This document shows, in pieces, positions 52,991-62,880 of a stretch of 64,000 nucleotides of DNA. Position numbers and translations under genes: made by a program. The notes below the pieces were generated by a model, which saw only the letters and a list, made by a program, of their open reading frames with translations, was not told the DNA's origin and ran no database searches. This DNA is from Caulobacter hibisci (GTDB taxonomy: Bacteria > Pseudomonadota > Alphaproteobacteria > Caulobacterales > Caulobacteraceae): the NCBI RefSeq assembly GCF_016135805.1, contig NZ_JADWOX010000003.1:284805-348804 (forward strand), written 5' to 3'. How positions within the stretch are numbered: the first letter of the stretch is position 1; each line of letters begins with the position of its first letter.

Positions 52991-53440
52991 TTAGGCGCTC
53001 TTCAGCACGGCCTGGGCTTGCGCGGGATCGGCCAGCAGGTCGGCCACCGAGATCTGCGACAGGCGCGCGGCGGCGGCGGCGTCGGCGGCGATCAGGGCCG
53101 CGCGGACGGCGTCGGGAATGCGGGCGCCGACGGGGCAGCCCTTCACCCCGGGCGGGGCGACGCCGAGATTGGCGCAGCCGTGAACGGCCCGCAGCACGGT
53201 GTCGAGGGTGATGTCCGCGGCCGGCCGCAGCAGCCAGGCGCCGCCGTTGGCGCCGGCGCGCGCGCCGATCAGCCCCGCCTTGCCGAGCATGGCGGTGACG
53301 CGCCGCACCACCACCGGATTGGTGGGCACGGAGGCCGCGAGTTCGGCGCTGGCCACGGCGCGGTCGGGGCTGAAAGCCTCCTTGTGCGCCAGATAGGCCA
53401 GGGCGTGAGCGGCGACGGGGAACTTCTGACTGTCGGACAT
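52991..53440 (-). CDS. Rrf2 family transcriptional regulator
   Basis: Regulator of 149 residues. The winged helix is MSDSQKFPVAAHALAYLAHK, then SAELAASVPTNPVVVRRVTA and GLIGARAGANGGAWLLRPAA, typical of the YwnA/Rrf2 group. Two cysteines (HGCANLG, KGCPVG) lie ten residues apart at the site where other Rrf2 proteins bind a cluster or sense oxidants; the third cysteine of IscR is missing. It likely regulates the flavodoxin-like gene behind it. Its 5' side faces kup. Confidence 0.92.
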   Translation of the reverse strand: MSDSQKFPVAAHALAYLAHKEAFSPDRAVASAELAASVPTNPVVVRRVTAMLGKAGLIGARAGANGGAWLLRPAADITLDTVLRAVHGCANLGVAPPGVKGCPVGARIPDAVRAALIAADAAAAARLSQISVADLLADPAQAQAVLKSA

Positions 53441-53615
53441 GATCTTCTGCTAAGTCCGGAACGTAAGGGGGGAACGTGTGCGTTGAAACAAAAACCGTAA
53501 AGGCATGCGGCCAAGGTCGCGATTGAACCCGGATCGGATTGGGTGTATCGCGCCCCGCTTGATCGATATGGGGCTTCGCGCGCGATTTTCGAGAGCGCGG
53601 CCCCGGAGGGATTAA

Positions 53616-55610
53616 ATGGCTTCCGAAGCCTCCGGCGTTTCGACTTCTGAAAACGCCTCCGTCGCGGCGTGCGACATTCCCCATCAAGGCGGCTCCGCCA
53701 ATGGTCACGGTCCAAAGGGCCATGGCACGTTCGCGCTCGCTTTGGGCTCGGTCGGGGTCGTGTTCGGCGACATCGGCACCAGCCCGCTCTACGCCTTCAA
53801 GGAGGCGCTGCACGTGGCGGCCTCCGACGGCGTGACGCGGGCCGAGATCCTCGGCGTGGTGTCGTTGGCCCTGTGGGCGCTGATCCTGGTCGTCACGATC
53901 AAGTACGTGCTGTTCATCATGCGCGCCGACAACAAGGGCGAGGGCGGGGTGCTGTCGCTGATGGCCCTGGCCCAGCGGGCCATGGGCCGGCGCACGGCCC
54001 TGGTGTTCGGCCTGGGCGTGATCGGCGCGGCGCTGTTCTACGGCGACGCGGTGATCACCCCGGCCATGTCGGTGCTGTCGGCCGTCGAAGGCCTGCGGAC
54101 CATCCCGGCCCTCGAGCACGGCATCAGCACCCAGGCGGTGCTGCTGATCGCCACGGTGATGCTGCTGGGCCTGTTCTTCATCCAGAGCCGCGGCACGGCC
54201 AAGGTCGGCCAGCTGTTCGGACCGGTCTGCGCGGTGTGGTTCGCGGTGATGGCGGCCTTGGGCGTCTTCCACCTGGCCGACCACCCCGGCGTGTTCCGGG
54301 CCATCAACCCCTATTACGCCGTCCACTTCCTGCAGCATCACGGCATGGCCGGCTTCATCGTGCTGGGCGCGGTGTTCCTGACCGTCACCGGGGCCGAGGC
54401 CCTGACCGCCGACATGGGCCATTTCGGCCGCTGGCCGATCCAGGCCGCCTGGCTGTTCTACGTGCTGCCCTGCCTGGCGCTGAACTATCTGGGCCAGGGC
54501 GCCCTGGCCCTGAACACCCTGGTCGCCGCCGAGAAGGCCGGCGTGCCGTTCCAGGAGCTGAACTGGTTCTTCGAGATGGCGCCCGACGTCCTGCGTCTGC
54601 CGCTGGTGATCCTGGCCGGTGCGGCCACCGTCATCGCCAGCCAGGCGGTGATCACCGGCGCCTTCTCGCTGACCCAGCAGGCGATCCAGCTGGGCCTGCT
54701 GCCGCGCATGGACGTGCGCCGCACGTCCGAGACCCAGTCTGGCCAGATCTTCGTGCCGCAGCTCAACACCATGCTGCTGCTGGGCGTGCTGGCGGTGATG
54801 TTCACCTTCAAGACCTCGTCGGCCATGGCCCACGCCTACGGCCTGGCGGTGACCGGCACGATGGTCGTCACGACCGCCATGGCCTTCATCGTCATGCGCC
54901 AGCTGTGGAAGTGGAAGCTGCCGGCGGCCCTGGCCTTCCTGATCCCGTTCATGACGCTGGACCTGGTGTTCCTCAGCGCTAACGCCCTGCGCTTCTTCAC
55001 CGGCGGTTGGCTGCCGGTGTTGATCGGCGCGGCGCTGTTCACGATCATGGCCACCTGGGTGCGCGGCAGCCAGATCCTCAGCGAGAAGACCCGCCGGGAC
55101 AGCGTGCCCTTGGCCGACCTGATGGAGATCTTGCGGGCCCGCGCCCCGCACCGTGCCCCCGGCACGGCGATCTTCCTGACCTCCGACCCGGACATGACCC
55201 CGGTCGCCCTGATGCACAACCTCAAGCACAACAAGGTGCTACACGAGCGCAACGTGGTGCTGACCGTGCGCACGGCCGAGACGCCGCGCGTGCCCGAGGA
55301 GGACCGCATCAAGACCTTCAAGGTCAATGACGACTTCAAGAAGGTCGAGATCTACTACGGCTTCATGGAAAGCCCGAACGTGCCCAAGGCCCTGGCGCTG
55401 CTGCGGAAGCAGCAGGGGCTGAAGTTCGACATCATGGCGACCAGTTTCTTCCTCGGCCGCCGCTCGATCGTGCCGTCGGCCAATTCGGGCATGCCGCTTT
55501 GGCAGGATCGGCTGTACATCTTCCTGATGAAGAACGCGGCCAACCCGACCGACTTCTTCAAGATCCCGCCCGGCCGCGTGGTCGAGCTCGGCGCCCAAGT
55601 CACTGTCTGA
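53616..55610 (+). CDS. kup: Low-affinity potassium transporter Kup
   Basis: K+/H+ symporter of 664 residues with about 12 membrane helices. Family pattern: LGSVGVVFGDIGTSPLYAFK, YVLFIMRADNKGEGGVLSLM, GAALFYGDAVITPAMSVLSA, LALNYLGQGALAL (all split here) and a cytoplasmic C-terminal domain of about 170 residues ending SANSGMPLWQDRLYIFL. An acidic/charged start of 35 residues precedes the first helix. ATG 53616 follows CCCGGAGGGATTAA. Confidence 0.97.
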   Translation: MASEASGVSTSENASVAACDIPHQGGSANGHGPKGHGTFALALGSVGVVFGDIGTSPLYAFKEALHVAASDGVTRAEILGVVSLALWALILVVTIKYVLFIMRADNKGEGGVLSLMALAQRAMGRRTALVFGLGVIGAALFYGDAVITPAMSVLSAVEGLRTIPALEHGISTQAVLLIATVMLLGLFFIQSRGTAKVGQLFGPVCAVWFAVMAALGVFHLADHPGVFRAINPYYAVHFLQHHGMAGFIVLGAVFLTVTGAEALTADMGHFGRWPIQAAWLFYVLPCLALNYLGQGALALNTLVAAEKAGVPFQELNWFFEMAPDVLRLPLVILAGAATVIASQAVITGAFSLTQQAIQLGLLPRMDVRRTSETQSGQIFVPQLNTMLLLGVLAVMFTFKTSSAMAHAYGLAVTGTMVVTTAMAFIVMRQLWKWKLPAALAFLIPFMTLDLVFLSANALRFFTGGWLPVLIGAALFTIMATWVRGSQILSEKTRRDSVPLADLMEILRARAPHRAPGTAIFLTSDPDMTPVALMHNLKHNKVLHERNVVLTVRTAETPRVPEEDRIKTFKVNDDFKKVEIYYGFMESPNVPKALALLRKQQGLKFDIMATSFFLGRRSIVPSANSGMPLWQDRLYIFLMKNAANPTDFFKIPPGRVVELGAQVTV

Positions 55611-55624
55611 GGCTGACCCGGTAG

Positions 55625-55987
55625 ATGGATATTTTCGGTGTCATCGGCGACGTGCTGTGGATCCTGGCCCTGTCGATCATGGCCGGGGCCTCGCGCATGG
55701 CGTGGAGGCGGATCCCCAAGGGCGAAGCGACTCCGGTCGCCTGGGCGCCGAAGGGCGAGACCCTGCTGCGCCTGCCGCGCGGCCCGGCCCTGGTGCTGCT
55801 GCCGGCCGGCGCCTTCGCCATCAGCCTGTACCTGCTGGTCGAGAGCCGCCAGGCCGAGGGCCTGACCCTGCAGCTGACCATGCTGGGCCTGCGCGCCACC
55901 CTGGCGGCGATCCTGGCGGTGATCCATCTTTCCCAGGTTCGGCGGGCCCTGAACCAGCTGGCCGCCGAGGGCAAGATTCGGCTCTAG
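55625..55987 (+). CDS. Small membrane protein of unknown function
   Basis: Protein of 120 residues with four predicted helices: VLWILALSIMAGASRMAWRR, ALVLLPAGAFAISLYLLV, LTLQLTMLGLRATLAAILAV and a short tail RRALNQLAAEGKIRL. No family recognised. It starts 15 bases after kup and shares its direction, so it is probably co-transcribed and could affect the transporter, but nothing in the sequence says so. Confidence 0.75.
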   Translation: MDIFGVIGDVLWILALSIMAGASRMAWRRIPKGEATPVAWAPKGETLLRLPRGPALVLLPAGAFAISLYLLVESRQAEGLTLQLTMLGLRATLAAILAVIHLSQVRRALNQLAAEGKIRL

Positions 55988-56081
55988 CCCGGCTTCGCGC
56001 CCCGCTCGTGTTTCCCTCGTCGCAAAAGCGCGCTAAACGCCCCGCGACTTTGTGTTTTCGCCTTCGACAAGGACCCCGCTC

Positions 56082-57308
<1,227 letters not shown>

Positions 57309-57334
57309 GGCTTTTCGAAGCGTCGATGAGATCG

Positions 57335-57367
57335 AGCCCCGCCGGAAACGGCGGGGCTTTTTCTTTG
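57335..57367 (+). terminator. Intrinsic terminator of argG
   Basis: Stem AGCCCCGCCG (57335-57344) with CGGCGGGGCT (57349-57358), GAAA loop, followed by TTTTTCTTT. It lies 26 bases after the stop. Confidence 0.96.
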
Positions 57368-57391
57368 TCGAAACCTTACGCCGGGCGGCGG

Positions 57392-57829
57392 CTAGTGCAG
57401 GACCTGGCAGCCGTGCGCCGAGACATAGCTGGCGTCGACGCGCCAGCGGCCTTCCTTCTCGCGACGCAGGAAGACGGGGCCGCAATCGACGTCGACGACG
57501 GCGCGATCGCCGTCCGGACTCAGGGCGACGCGACTGTACGCATTGCCGGTTTCCCCTAGCCGGTGGCGCAGGTTCTTGCAGCTGCGCAGCGAGACCGGGC
57601 GATGCTTGCGCTTCGCATCTTCCAGGGTGGCGCGGTAGTCGGCGAGCGTGTCGCCGCCGGGCGCGGGGGCCGCGACGCTGCGAATGGGGCCGGAGGTGGG
57701 GCCGGCCAGCTGCTCGATGACCGCGCATTCGCCCGGTTCGGCGGTCGCGAGGCGTCGCTCGCCAGCGGCGGCCTGTGCGTCGGTCGCCAGGGCGGCGGCC
57801 AGCAGCAGAACGGGAATGGACCGGATCAT
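57392..57829 (-). CDS. Exported hypothetical protein
   Basis: Protein of 145 residues with a signal peptide ending near TDAQAAA. The mature part has four cysteines (GECAVIEQ, SCKNLRHR, VDCGPVFL, HGCQVLH) probably forming two disulfides. RVALSPDGDRAVVDVDCGPV and GRWRVDASYVSAHG look like a small beta domain. No family was recognised. It ends a three-gene set of small unknown genes read from 58694 downwards; gaps are short (19 bases to the next). Confidence 0.75.
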   Translation of the reverse strand: MIRSIPVLLLAAALATDAQAAAGERRLATAEPGECAVIEQLAGPTSGPIRSVAAPAPGGDTLADYRATLEDAKRKHRPVSLRSCKNLRHRLGETGNAYSRVALSPDGDRAVVDVDCGPVFLRREKEGRWRVDASYVSAHGCQVLH

Positions 57830-57848
57830 GTCGTCTTCGTTCCTTCGC

Positions 57849-58229
57849 TCAGCTCGCCGCCGGCTGCACCAGGTTCGGCGCCAGGTTGACGCCGGTGCGA
57901 TTGTAGATCGCCCAGCCGATCACCTGGAACACGGTGTTCAGCAGGTTCTGGCCCAGGGCCAGGGTCATGAACTGGGTGAACTGGATCGTCTGGTTGAAGG
58001 CCAGTTCCTGGTTGTGGAGGATCAGGTCGGCGGCCTGCGGCGTGATCTGGTGATTGGCCAGGGCGGTCTGGGTCTGCACCGTGGCCTCGGCCAGGCTGCG
58101 CAGATAGCCCGGCACGACAGTCTTGTTGGCGTTCCACCAGTCGGTGGCCGTGGCGCCCAACTGCTGTTCCAGCACGGTCGCCAGCTGGTCGGCGTTGTCG
58201 ACCTGCAGGGTGGAGAAGTCGATGCTCAT
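57849..58229 (-). CDS. Hypothetical helical protein
   Basis: Protein of 126 residues, not recognised. It starts MSIDFSTLQVDNADQLATVL and has mostly helical stretches (WWNANKTVVPGYLRSLAEAT, QAADLILHNQELAFNQTIQF). An alanine-poor hydrophobic segment MTLALGQNLLNTVFQVIGWA could sit in a membrane. No signal peptide. It lies 7 bases after the damaged lipoprotein gene and 19 before the exported protein gene, so the three appear to be one unit. Confidence 0.72.
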   Translation of the reverse strand: MSIDFSTLQVDNADQLATVLEQQLGATATDWWNANKTVVPGYLRSLAEATVQTQTALANHQITPQAADLILHNQELAFNQTIQFTQFMTLALGQNLLNTVFQVIGWAIYNRTGVNLAPNLVQPAAS

Positions 58230-58236
58230 CGGGGTC

Positions 58237-58694
58237 TCACCTGGGCTTCATGGCGGTGACGGCCTTGGCCGCCTGATCGCAGCTGACCATCAGGGCGGTG
58301 GTCGCGCCGGTGTTGGGGACGATGCCGGCCAGCTGGTGCAGCTGGGCCAGGCCCTTGACCTGAGCGCTGCACCCCTGGATCAGCGCCACCTCGTCGGCGA
58401 TGGCCTTCTGGGCCGGCTTGGCGGCGTAGGCTGGCTGCCGGCCCGCACGGCGGCGACGGCTAGGGCGGCCTGGATGTCGGCATAGGTCCCGATCGTGGCG
58501 GGATAGGTGGCCTTGTCGGTGTAGAGCCCCATCTCGGCCTGGGCCGCCAGCTTGGCCACGCCCTCGTAGGCGGTGGTGATCTTGCTATCGAGAACCGGGT
58601 CGTCGGGCGGGGCGAACACCGCACAGCCGCTGATCGCCGCCAACCACAAGGCGCAGGCGAGGCCCGCCACGGGTCGTTGCATCATCCCGATCAT
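58237..58694 (-). pseudogene. Lipoprotein gene interrupted by a frameshift
   Basis: ATG 58694, with GGGAGGGCGGA before it, opens a lipoprotein signal (lipobox AISGC) and a mature part EGVAKLAAQAEMGLYTDKAT. The frame is good up to AAVRAGSQ near 58431. After that the protein-like continuation (YAAKPAQKAIADEVALIQGC ... AAKAVTAMKPR) is in another frame and ends at 58237, just before the next gene. Loss of a single base near 58429 explains this. It may be a true mutation or a sequence error; the intact protein would be about 152 residues. Family not recognised. Confidence 0.7.
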
Positions 58695-58792
58695 TCCGCC
58701 CTCCCCGAAAGAGCGCCAAGGTGGCGCCCCGCCGAGAGGGCCTCAAGCTCAAAGTTGTATCATCTGGAGGTGCGCTTTTGGAGGGAGTGGTG

Positions 58793-59605
58793 TCAGCCGC
58801 CGCAGCCGGCCGGCGGCCCCTCGGCCTTGGAGGCGGCGATCTCGGCCTTGGCCTTGTCGAGGTCGGCCTGGAAGGCCGGATCGGCGTGCAGCCGCGCCAC
58901 CATCACCCCGCCCAGCAGCCGGCCGGCCTCCAGGTCGCTGGGGAAGTGGACGCCGCAGATCACCCGGCTGTCGCCGAACTCGCGACCCCGCGCGGTGATC
59001 TCGGCCGCCCGCTCGGGCACCAGCTCGGCCAGGACCAGACCCCAAGACCAGCCGATCAGGGCGTGGCCGGAGGGATAGGAGCCCTCGGTCTCGATCCAGC
59101 TCTCGCGCGGCACGCAGATCGGCTTGGTGTTGCCCACCGGCGGCCGCGGCCGCGAGAAGGCCTGCTTGGCCGGGCGATAGATCGTGCCGGCGTCGTCGGT
59201 CAGCCGCATCAGAAGGTTGGCCAGGGTCGGGGTCTTGTCCGGGCTGATCGTCACCTTGGCGGCGCAGGAGAAGCTCTTGAAGCCATTGGCGCCCGACAAG
59301 TCGGCGTCGGCGATCGCCTTGTCCCAGGCCGGCGTGCCGGCCAGCTTGCGGCTGTCGTCGAAGGCGGCCCGGTCGGCCTTGCCGCGCGGGGAGTCCGGCG
59401 CTGGCGGCGGACCGACGATGCCCGGCGCGTCGAACGGCGCGGCCAGGGTCAGGTAGCCCTTCGGCGGCTTGGTCCAGGTGGTCGATCCGCCGGCCTGGGC
59501 ATAGGGCTTGGCCGGGGCTTTCGGCGCGGCCTCGCCAGTCAGCTGGGCGCAGCCGGCGAGCAGGATCATGGCCGAGAGGGGGAGGAGCGACGAAAAACGC
59601 ATCAT
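58793..59605 (-). CDS. Class A-like acid phosphatase (PAP2 family), lipoprotein
   Basis: Phosphatase of 270 residues. The lipobox LLAGC at the end of the signal peptide suggests attachment to a membrane. The PAP2 active site is complete: KQAFSRPRP (KX6RP type), YPSGHALIGWSWGLVL and GDSRVICGVHFPSDLEAGR, as in PhoN-type non-specific acid phosphatases. Cysteines in FSCAAKV and PICVPRE may pair. A start at 59605 or the second Met. It is divergent from the ZnuD-like receptor with the Zur-like box between them. Confidence 0.92.
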   Translation of the reverse strand: MMRFSSLLPLSAMILLAGCAQLTGEAAPKAPAKPYAQAGGSTTWTKPPKGYLTLAAPFDAPGIVGPPPAPDSPRGKADRAAFDDSRKLAGTPAWDKAIADADLSGANGFKSFSCAAKVTISPDKTPTLANLLMRLTDDAGTIYRPAKQAFSRPRPPVGNTKPICVPRESWIETEGSYPSGHALIGWSWGLVLAELVPERAAEITARGREFGDSRVICGVHFPSDLEAGRLLGGVMVARLHADPAFQADLDKAKAEIAASKAEGPPAGCGG

Positions 59606-59686
59606 GAAGAGCCCGGACTGAGGTCGTCAGGACACAGAACGGCCGCTCGCGCCCGCGTCAAGCGAAAGCGGATTGACGGCGAGATA

Positions 59687-59701
59687 TGTTATTTCATAAC
59701 A
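59687..59701. promoter_or_regulatory. Zur/Fur-like operator before the ZnuD-like receptor
   Basis: TGTTAT-TTC-ATAACA is a perfect 6-bp palindrome in an A/T-rich island (GATATGTTATTTCATAAC). It follows a TTGACGG -35-like element (59673-59679), so a bound repressor would block the -10. The shape resembles alphaproteobacterial Zur boxes. The receptor ATG is 43 bases further on. Confidence 0.65.
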
Positions 59702-59743
59702 GTCATTCGCCGCTCCCCCGGCCAGTTCCAGGATCCGTCGTTC

Positions 59744-61810
59744 ATGACCCGCCGCAACTTCACCCGTGGCCACGCCTTCGCCGCCGCCAGCCTGATCGCC
59801 CTCGCGGCGACGTCCTCGGCCTGGGCCGCCGACACCGCCGCCGCGCCGACCGACGCCGCCGCCGCCGACCAGGGCGACACCTCGGTCTCCCAGGTCGTCG
59901 TCACCGCCGCCCCCTACGCCGTCTCGCTCGACAGCGTGACCAGCAGCGTCAACGTGCTGACCCGCGACAAGCTCGACCTGGCCCCGCCGGCCGGCCTGGG
60001 CGACGTGCTGAACGGCCTGCCGGGCCTGCGCTCCACCTTCTACGGCCCCGGCGCCTCGCGTCCGGTGATCCGGGGCCTGGCCGGTCCGCGGGTGATGGTG
60101 CTGCAGAACGGCGTCGGTCAGGTCGACGCCTCGTCGCTGTCGCCCGACCACGCGGTGGCCTCCGATCCGGCCGAGGCCTCGCGCATCGAGGTGCTGCGCG
60201 GCCCCTCGACCCTGGCCTATGGCGGCTCGGGCATCGGCGGCGTCGTCAACATGCTCGACGAGCGCGTGCCCTCCAGCCGCGCCAAGAACGGGATCGAGGG
60301 CCGCATCGCTGCCTCGGCCTCCAGCGTCGACGACGGCTGGGGCGTCAGCGGCGCGGCCAAGTTCAACGCCGGCCCGCTGGTCTTCGCCGTCGACGCCGAC
60401 CATCGCCAGAGCGACGACTACGAGGTCCCGACCGCGCCGGTCTCCTCGCGCCTGGCCGCCCGCGACGGCCTGACCGTCGATCCGAGCAAGACCGTGCGCA
60501 ACACCGATGTCGAGATGGACGCCTACGGCGCCGGCGTTTCCTATGTGCACGACACCGGCTTCTTCGGTCTGTCGGTCAAGCGCACCGACACCACCTACGG
60601 CGTGCCCTACGAGCAGATCCTGTCGCCCATCGATCCCGACGCCGAGGGTCCCGTCTCGATCCACCTGCAGCAGACCCGCTACGACCTGCGCGGCGAGCAG
60701 GAACTCGACAATCCGTGGTTCGAAAAGGTCCGCGTCTCGATCGGCCATGCGGACTACGAGCACGCCGAGGTCAGCGTCGAGGACGGCGAGGTCGGCACCC
60801 GCTTCCTGTCGGATGGCACCGAGGGCCGCGTTGAGCTGGTCCACCGCGAGCATGAAGGCCACCAGGGCGCCATCGGCTTCCAGGCCCTGACCCGCACCTT
60901 CGAGGCCATCGGCGACGAGGCCTTCGTGCCCAGCGTCGACATCAAGGAATACGGCGTCTTCACGCTGCAGCGCCTCGACCGCGACACCTGGGGCGTGGAC
61001 GCGGGCCTGCGCTTCGACACCCGCTCGCTGGAGACGGCGACGCAGAAGCGCGAGTTCGACAACGTCTCGGCCTCGCTGGGCCTGTTCTACAAGCCGGCCG
61101 AGCACCAGTTCTACGCCCTGACCCTGTCGCGCAACGGCCGCGCCCCGACCGAGTTCGAACTGTTCGCCGACGGCCCGCACCCGGGCACCGGCGGCTACGA
61201 GAAGGGCGACGACAGCCTCGATTCCGAAACGGTGACCTCGCTGGAGGCGACCTATCGCTGGACCGGCGATCGCCTGCGCGTCGAGGGCCACCTGTGGGGC
61301 GCCTGGTACGACAACTTCATCGAGGAAGCCCCGACCGGCGCGGTCGAGGATAATCTGCCGGTGTTCCAGTACTACCAGACCGGAGCCAAGTTCCACGGCG
61401 CCGAGCTCGAGCTGGGCTGGAACGCCTGGCGCTCGGGCGAGCAGGCCCTGCGCCTGGAAGGCGTGGCCGACTATGTGCGCGGCGAGACCGATCTGGGTCC
61501 GCCGGCCCGCATCCCGCCGTGGTCGGTGACCGGCCGGGCGATCTGGACCATCTCGCGCGTCGAGAGCGAACTGGAGCTGCGCCACGTGGCCGAACAGGAC
61601 AGGGTGGCGACCTACGAGCTGCCGACCGACGCCTATACGACCGTGAACCTGAAGGTGACGGTGAAGCCGTTCGCCGACCAGCCGCTGCGCTGGTTCGTCG
61701 AGGGCCGCAACCTGACCGACGAGACGGTGCGCGAGCACGCCTCGTTCCTGAAGGATTTCGCGCCCTCGCCGGGCCGTTCGATCCGTACCGGGATCGCCTG
61801 GCGGTTCTAG
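59744..61810 (+). CDS. TonB-dependent receptor, ZnuD-like (zinc uptake)
   Basis: Outer-membrane receptor of 688 residues. A signal peptide ends near SAWAAD. The TonB box region is VSQVVVTAAPY, then the plug domain (GDVLNGLPGLRS, RPVIRGLAGPRVMVLQNGVG, EVLRGPSTLAYGGSGIGGVV) and a 22-strand barrel ending TGIAWRF. The loop VHREHEGHQGAIGFQ and FEAIGDEAFVPSVDIKEYGV match the ZnuD group, whose histidine-rich loops bind Zn. The Zur-like operator supports the zinc role. Start chosen at ATG 59744 (MTRRNF). Confidence 0.88.
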   Translation: MTRRNFTRGHAFAAASLIALAATSSAWAADTAAAPTDAAAADQGDTSVSQVVVTAAPYAVSLDSVTSSVNVLTRDKLDLAPPAGLGDVLNGLPGLRSTFYGPGASRPVIRGLAGPRVMVLQNGVGQVDASSLSPDHAVASDPAEASRIEVLRGPSTLAYGGSGIGGVVNMLDERVPSSRAKNGIEGRIAASASSVDDGWGVSGAAKFNAGPLVFAVDADHRQSDDYEVPTAPVSSRLAARDGLTVDPSKTVRNTDVEMDAYGAGVSYVHDTGFFGLSVKRTDTTYGVPYEQILSPIDPDAEGPVSIHLQQTRYDLRGEQELDNPWFEKVRVSIGHADYEHAEVSVEDGEVGTRFLSDGTEGRVELVHREHEGHQGAIGFQALTRTFEAIGDEAFVPSVDIKEYGVFTLQRLDRDTWGVDAGLRFDTRSLETATQKREFDNVSASLGLFYKPAEHQFYALTLSRNGRAPTEFELFADGPHPGTGGYEKGDDSLDSETVTSLEATYRWTGDRLRVEGHLWGAWYDNFIEEAPTGAVEDNLPVFQYYQTGAKFHGAELELGWNAWRSGEQALRLEGVADYVRGETDLGPPARIPPWSVTGRAIWTISRVESELELRHVAEQDRVATYELPTDAYTTVNLKVTVKPFADQPLRWFVEGRNLTDETVREHASFLKDFAPSPGRSIRTGIAWRF

Positions 61811-61831
61811 GTCTTTCCAGGGTCTGGAGAC

Positions 61832-61866
61832 GCCGCCGCTTTCGCTTCACGAGCGAGAGCGGCGGC
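61832..61866 (+). terminator. Strong hairpin after the receptor gene
   Basis: GCCGCCGCTTTCGCT (61832-61846) pairs with AGCGAGAGCGGCGGC (61852-61866) over 15 bp with one T-G pair, 21 bases past the stop. Only a T-poor pyrimidine stretch (CGTCTTCCCTCTCC) follows, so it may be a weak or factor-assisted terminator. Confidence 0.65.
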
Positions 61867-61892
61867 CCGTCTTCCCTCTCCGGACGTGTCGA

Positions 61893-61921
61893 TTGCCGGG
61901 ATATCGCAGATCGGCTAGAAG
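61893..61921 (+). promoter_or_regulatory. Candidate housekeeping promoter of the SapC gene
   Basis: TTGCCGG (61893-61899), 14 bases, GCTAGAAG (61914-61921) matches the Caulobacter TTGACGS / GCTANAWC pattern except at one or two positions each. It lies 70 bases before the sapC-family ATG. Confidence 0.5.
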
Positions 61922-61990
61922 CGCTGACCACCAAAGGCCGCCTAGAGCGATAGAGCGTCCGTCTTCTTTAGCCCTTCTGTAGAGCTTCTT

Positions 61991-62782
61991 ATGGAAACGA
62001 CCCAGACCGCCGGCGGCATCACCGGCAACGTTCTCTTCTATTCGACGCCTGAGCCGCTGAATCGCGAGCAGCACGGCAAGCTGGGTCTGGTCCATCAGGA
62101 TAAGCCCTACGGCTTCGCCGCCGCCGGCACCGCCGTGCCGCTGACTGTGACCGAATTCGGCCCGGCCGCCCTGTCCTACCCGATCATCTTCGCCGGCGAA
62201 GAGCGCACCCCGCTTGCGGTGATGGGCCTGAACCAGGGCGAGAACCTGTTCATCCACGCCGACGGCTCGACCGAAGTCGGCGTCTACATCCCGGCCTATG
62301 TCCGCCGCTATCCGTTCGTGCTGGCCAATGACGACGCCCAGGGCCGGATGATCGTCTGCATCGACCGCGGCTCGAGCCTGCTGTCGGAAGCCGGCGAGAC
62401 CCCGCTGTTCGACGCCAAGGGCGAGCCGACTGAATACACCCAGAACTGCATCAAGTTCTGCGACGACTTCGAAGTCGAGCGCCGCCGCACCGACTCGTTC
62501 GTGCAGCTGCTGAAGGACAACGACCTCTTCGAACTGAAGACGGCCACCTTCACCCCGCAAGGCGCCGACGGCCAGCCGGGCGCGCCGCAGACCGTGGCCG
62601 AGTACTACGGCGTCTCGGAAGAGAAGCTGAACGCACTGCCGGTCGAGAAGCTGAAGGAATTCCAGGCTTCGGGCGCCCTGGCCCAGATCTACGCCCACCT
62701 GGTGTCGCTGGTCGGTTGGGATCGCCTGATCGCCATCACCATGCTGCGCCAGTCGCAGGCCCCGGCCGCCAACCTCAACTGA
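61991..62782 (+). CDS. SapC family protein
   Basis: Protein of 263 residues without a signal peptide. The SapC family pattern covers nearly the whole length: LFYSTPEPLNREQHGKLGLV, LSYPIIFAGEERTPLAVMGL, GENLFIHADGSTEVGVYIPA, YVRRYPFVLANDD and CIDRGSSLLSE. The family was named for a Campylobacter S-layer-locus gene, but biochemical function is not known. Its own promoter and terminator make it a single-gene unit. Confidence 0.88.
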   Translation: METTQTAGGITGNVLFYSTPEPLNREQHGKLGLVHQDKPYGFAAAGTAVPLTVTEFGPAALSYPIIFAGEERTPLAVMGLNQGENLFIHADGSTEVGVYIPAYVRRYPFVLANDDAQGRMIVCIDRGSSLLSEAGETPLFDAKGEPTEYTQNCIKFCDDFEVERRRTDSFVQLLKDNDLFELKTATFTPQGADGQPGAPQTVAEYYGVSEEKLNALPVEKLKEFQASGALAQIYAHLVSLVGWDRLIAITMLRQSQAPAANLN

Positions 62783-62820
62783 GGTCCCGCGCGCCCGCCA
62801 GGGTGAGCATATAAAGAAAG

Positions 62821-62853
62821 AGGGCGGCGGATCGCAGGATCCGCCGCCCTTTT
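62821..62853. terminator. Terminator between the SapC and DUF1150 genes
   Basis: Stem AGGGCGGCGGAT (62821-62832) with ATCCGCCGCCCT (62839-62850), loop CGCAGG. TTTTCG follows on the plus strand. On the minus strand CTTTCTTTATAT follows, so it can work both ways. Confidence 0.93.
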
Positions 62854-62880
62854 CGTTTGTGCCGTCTTCCTAAGGCGGCG

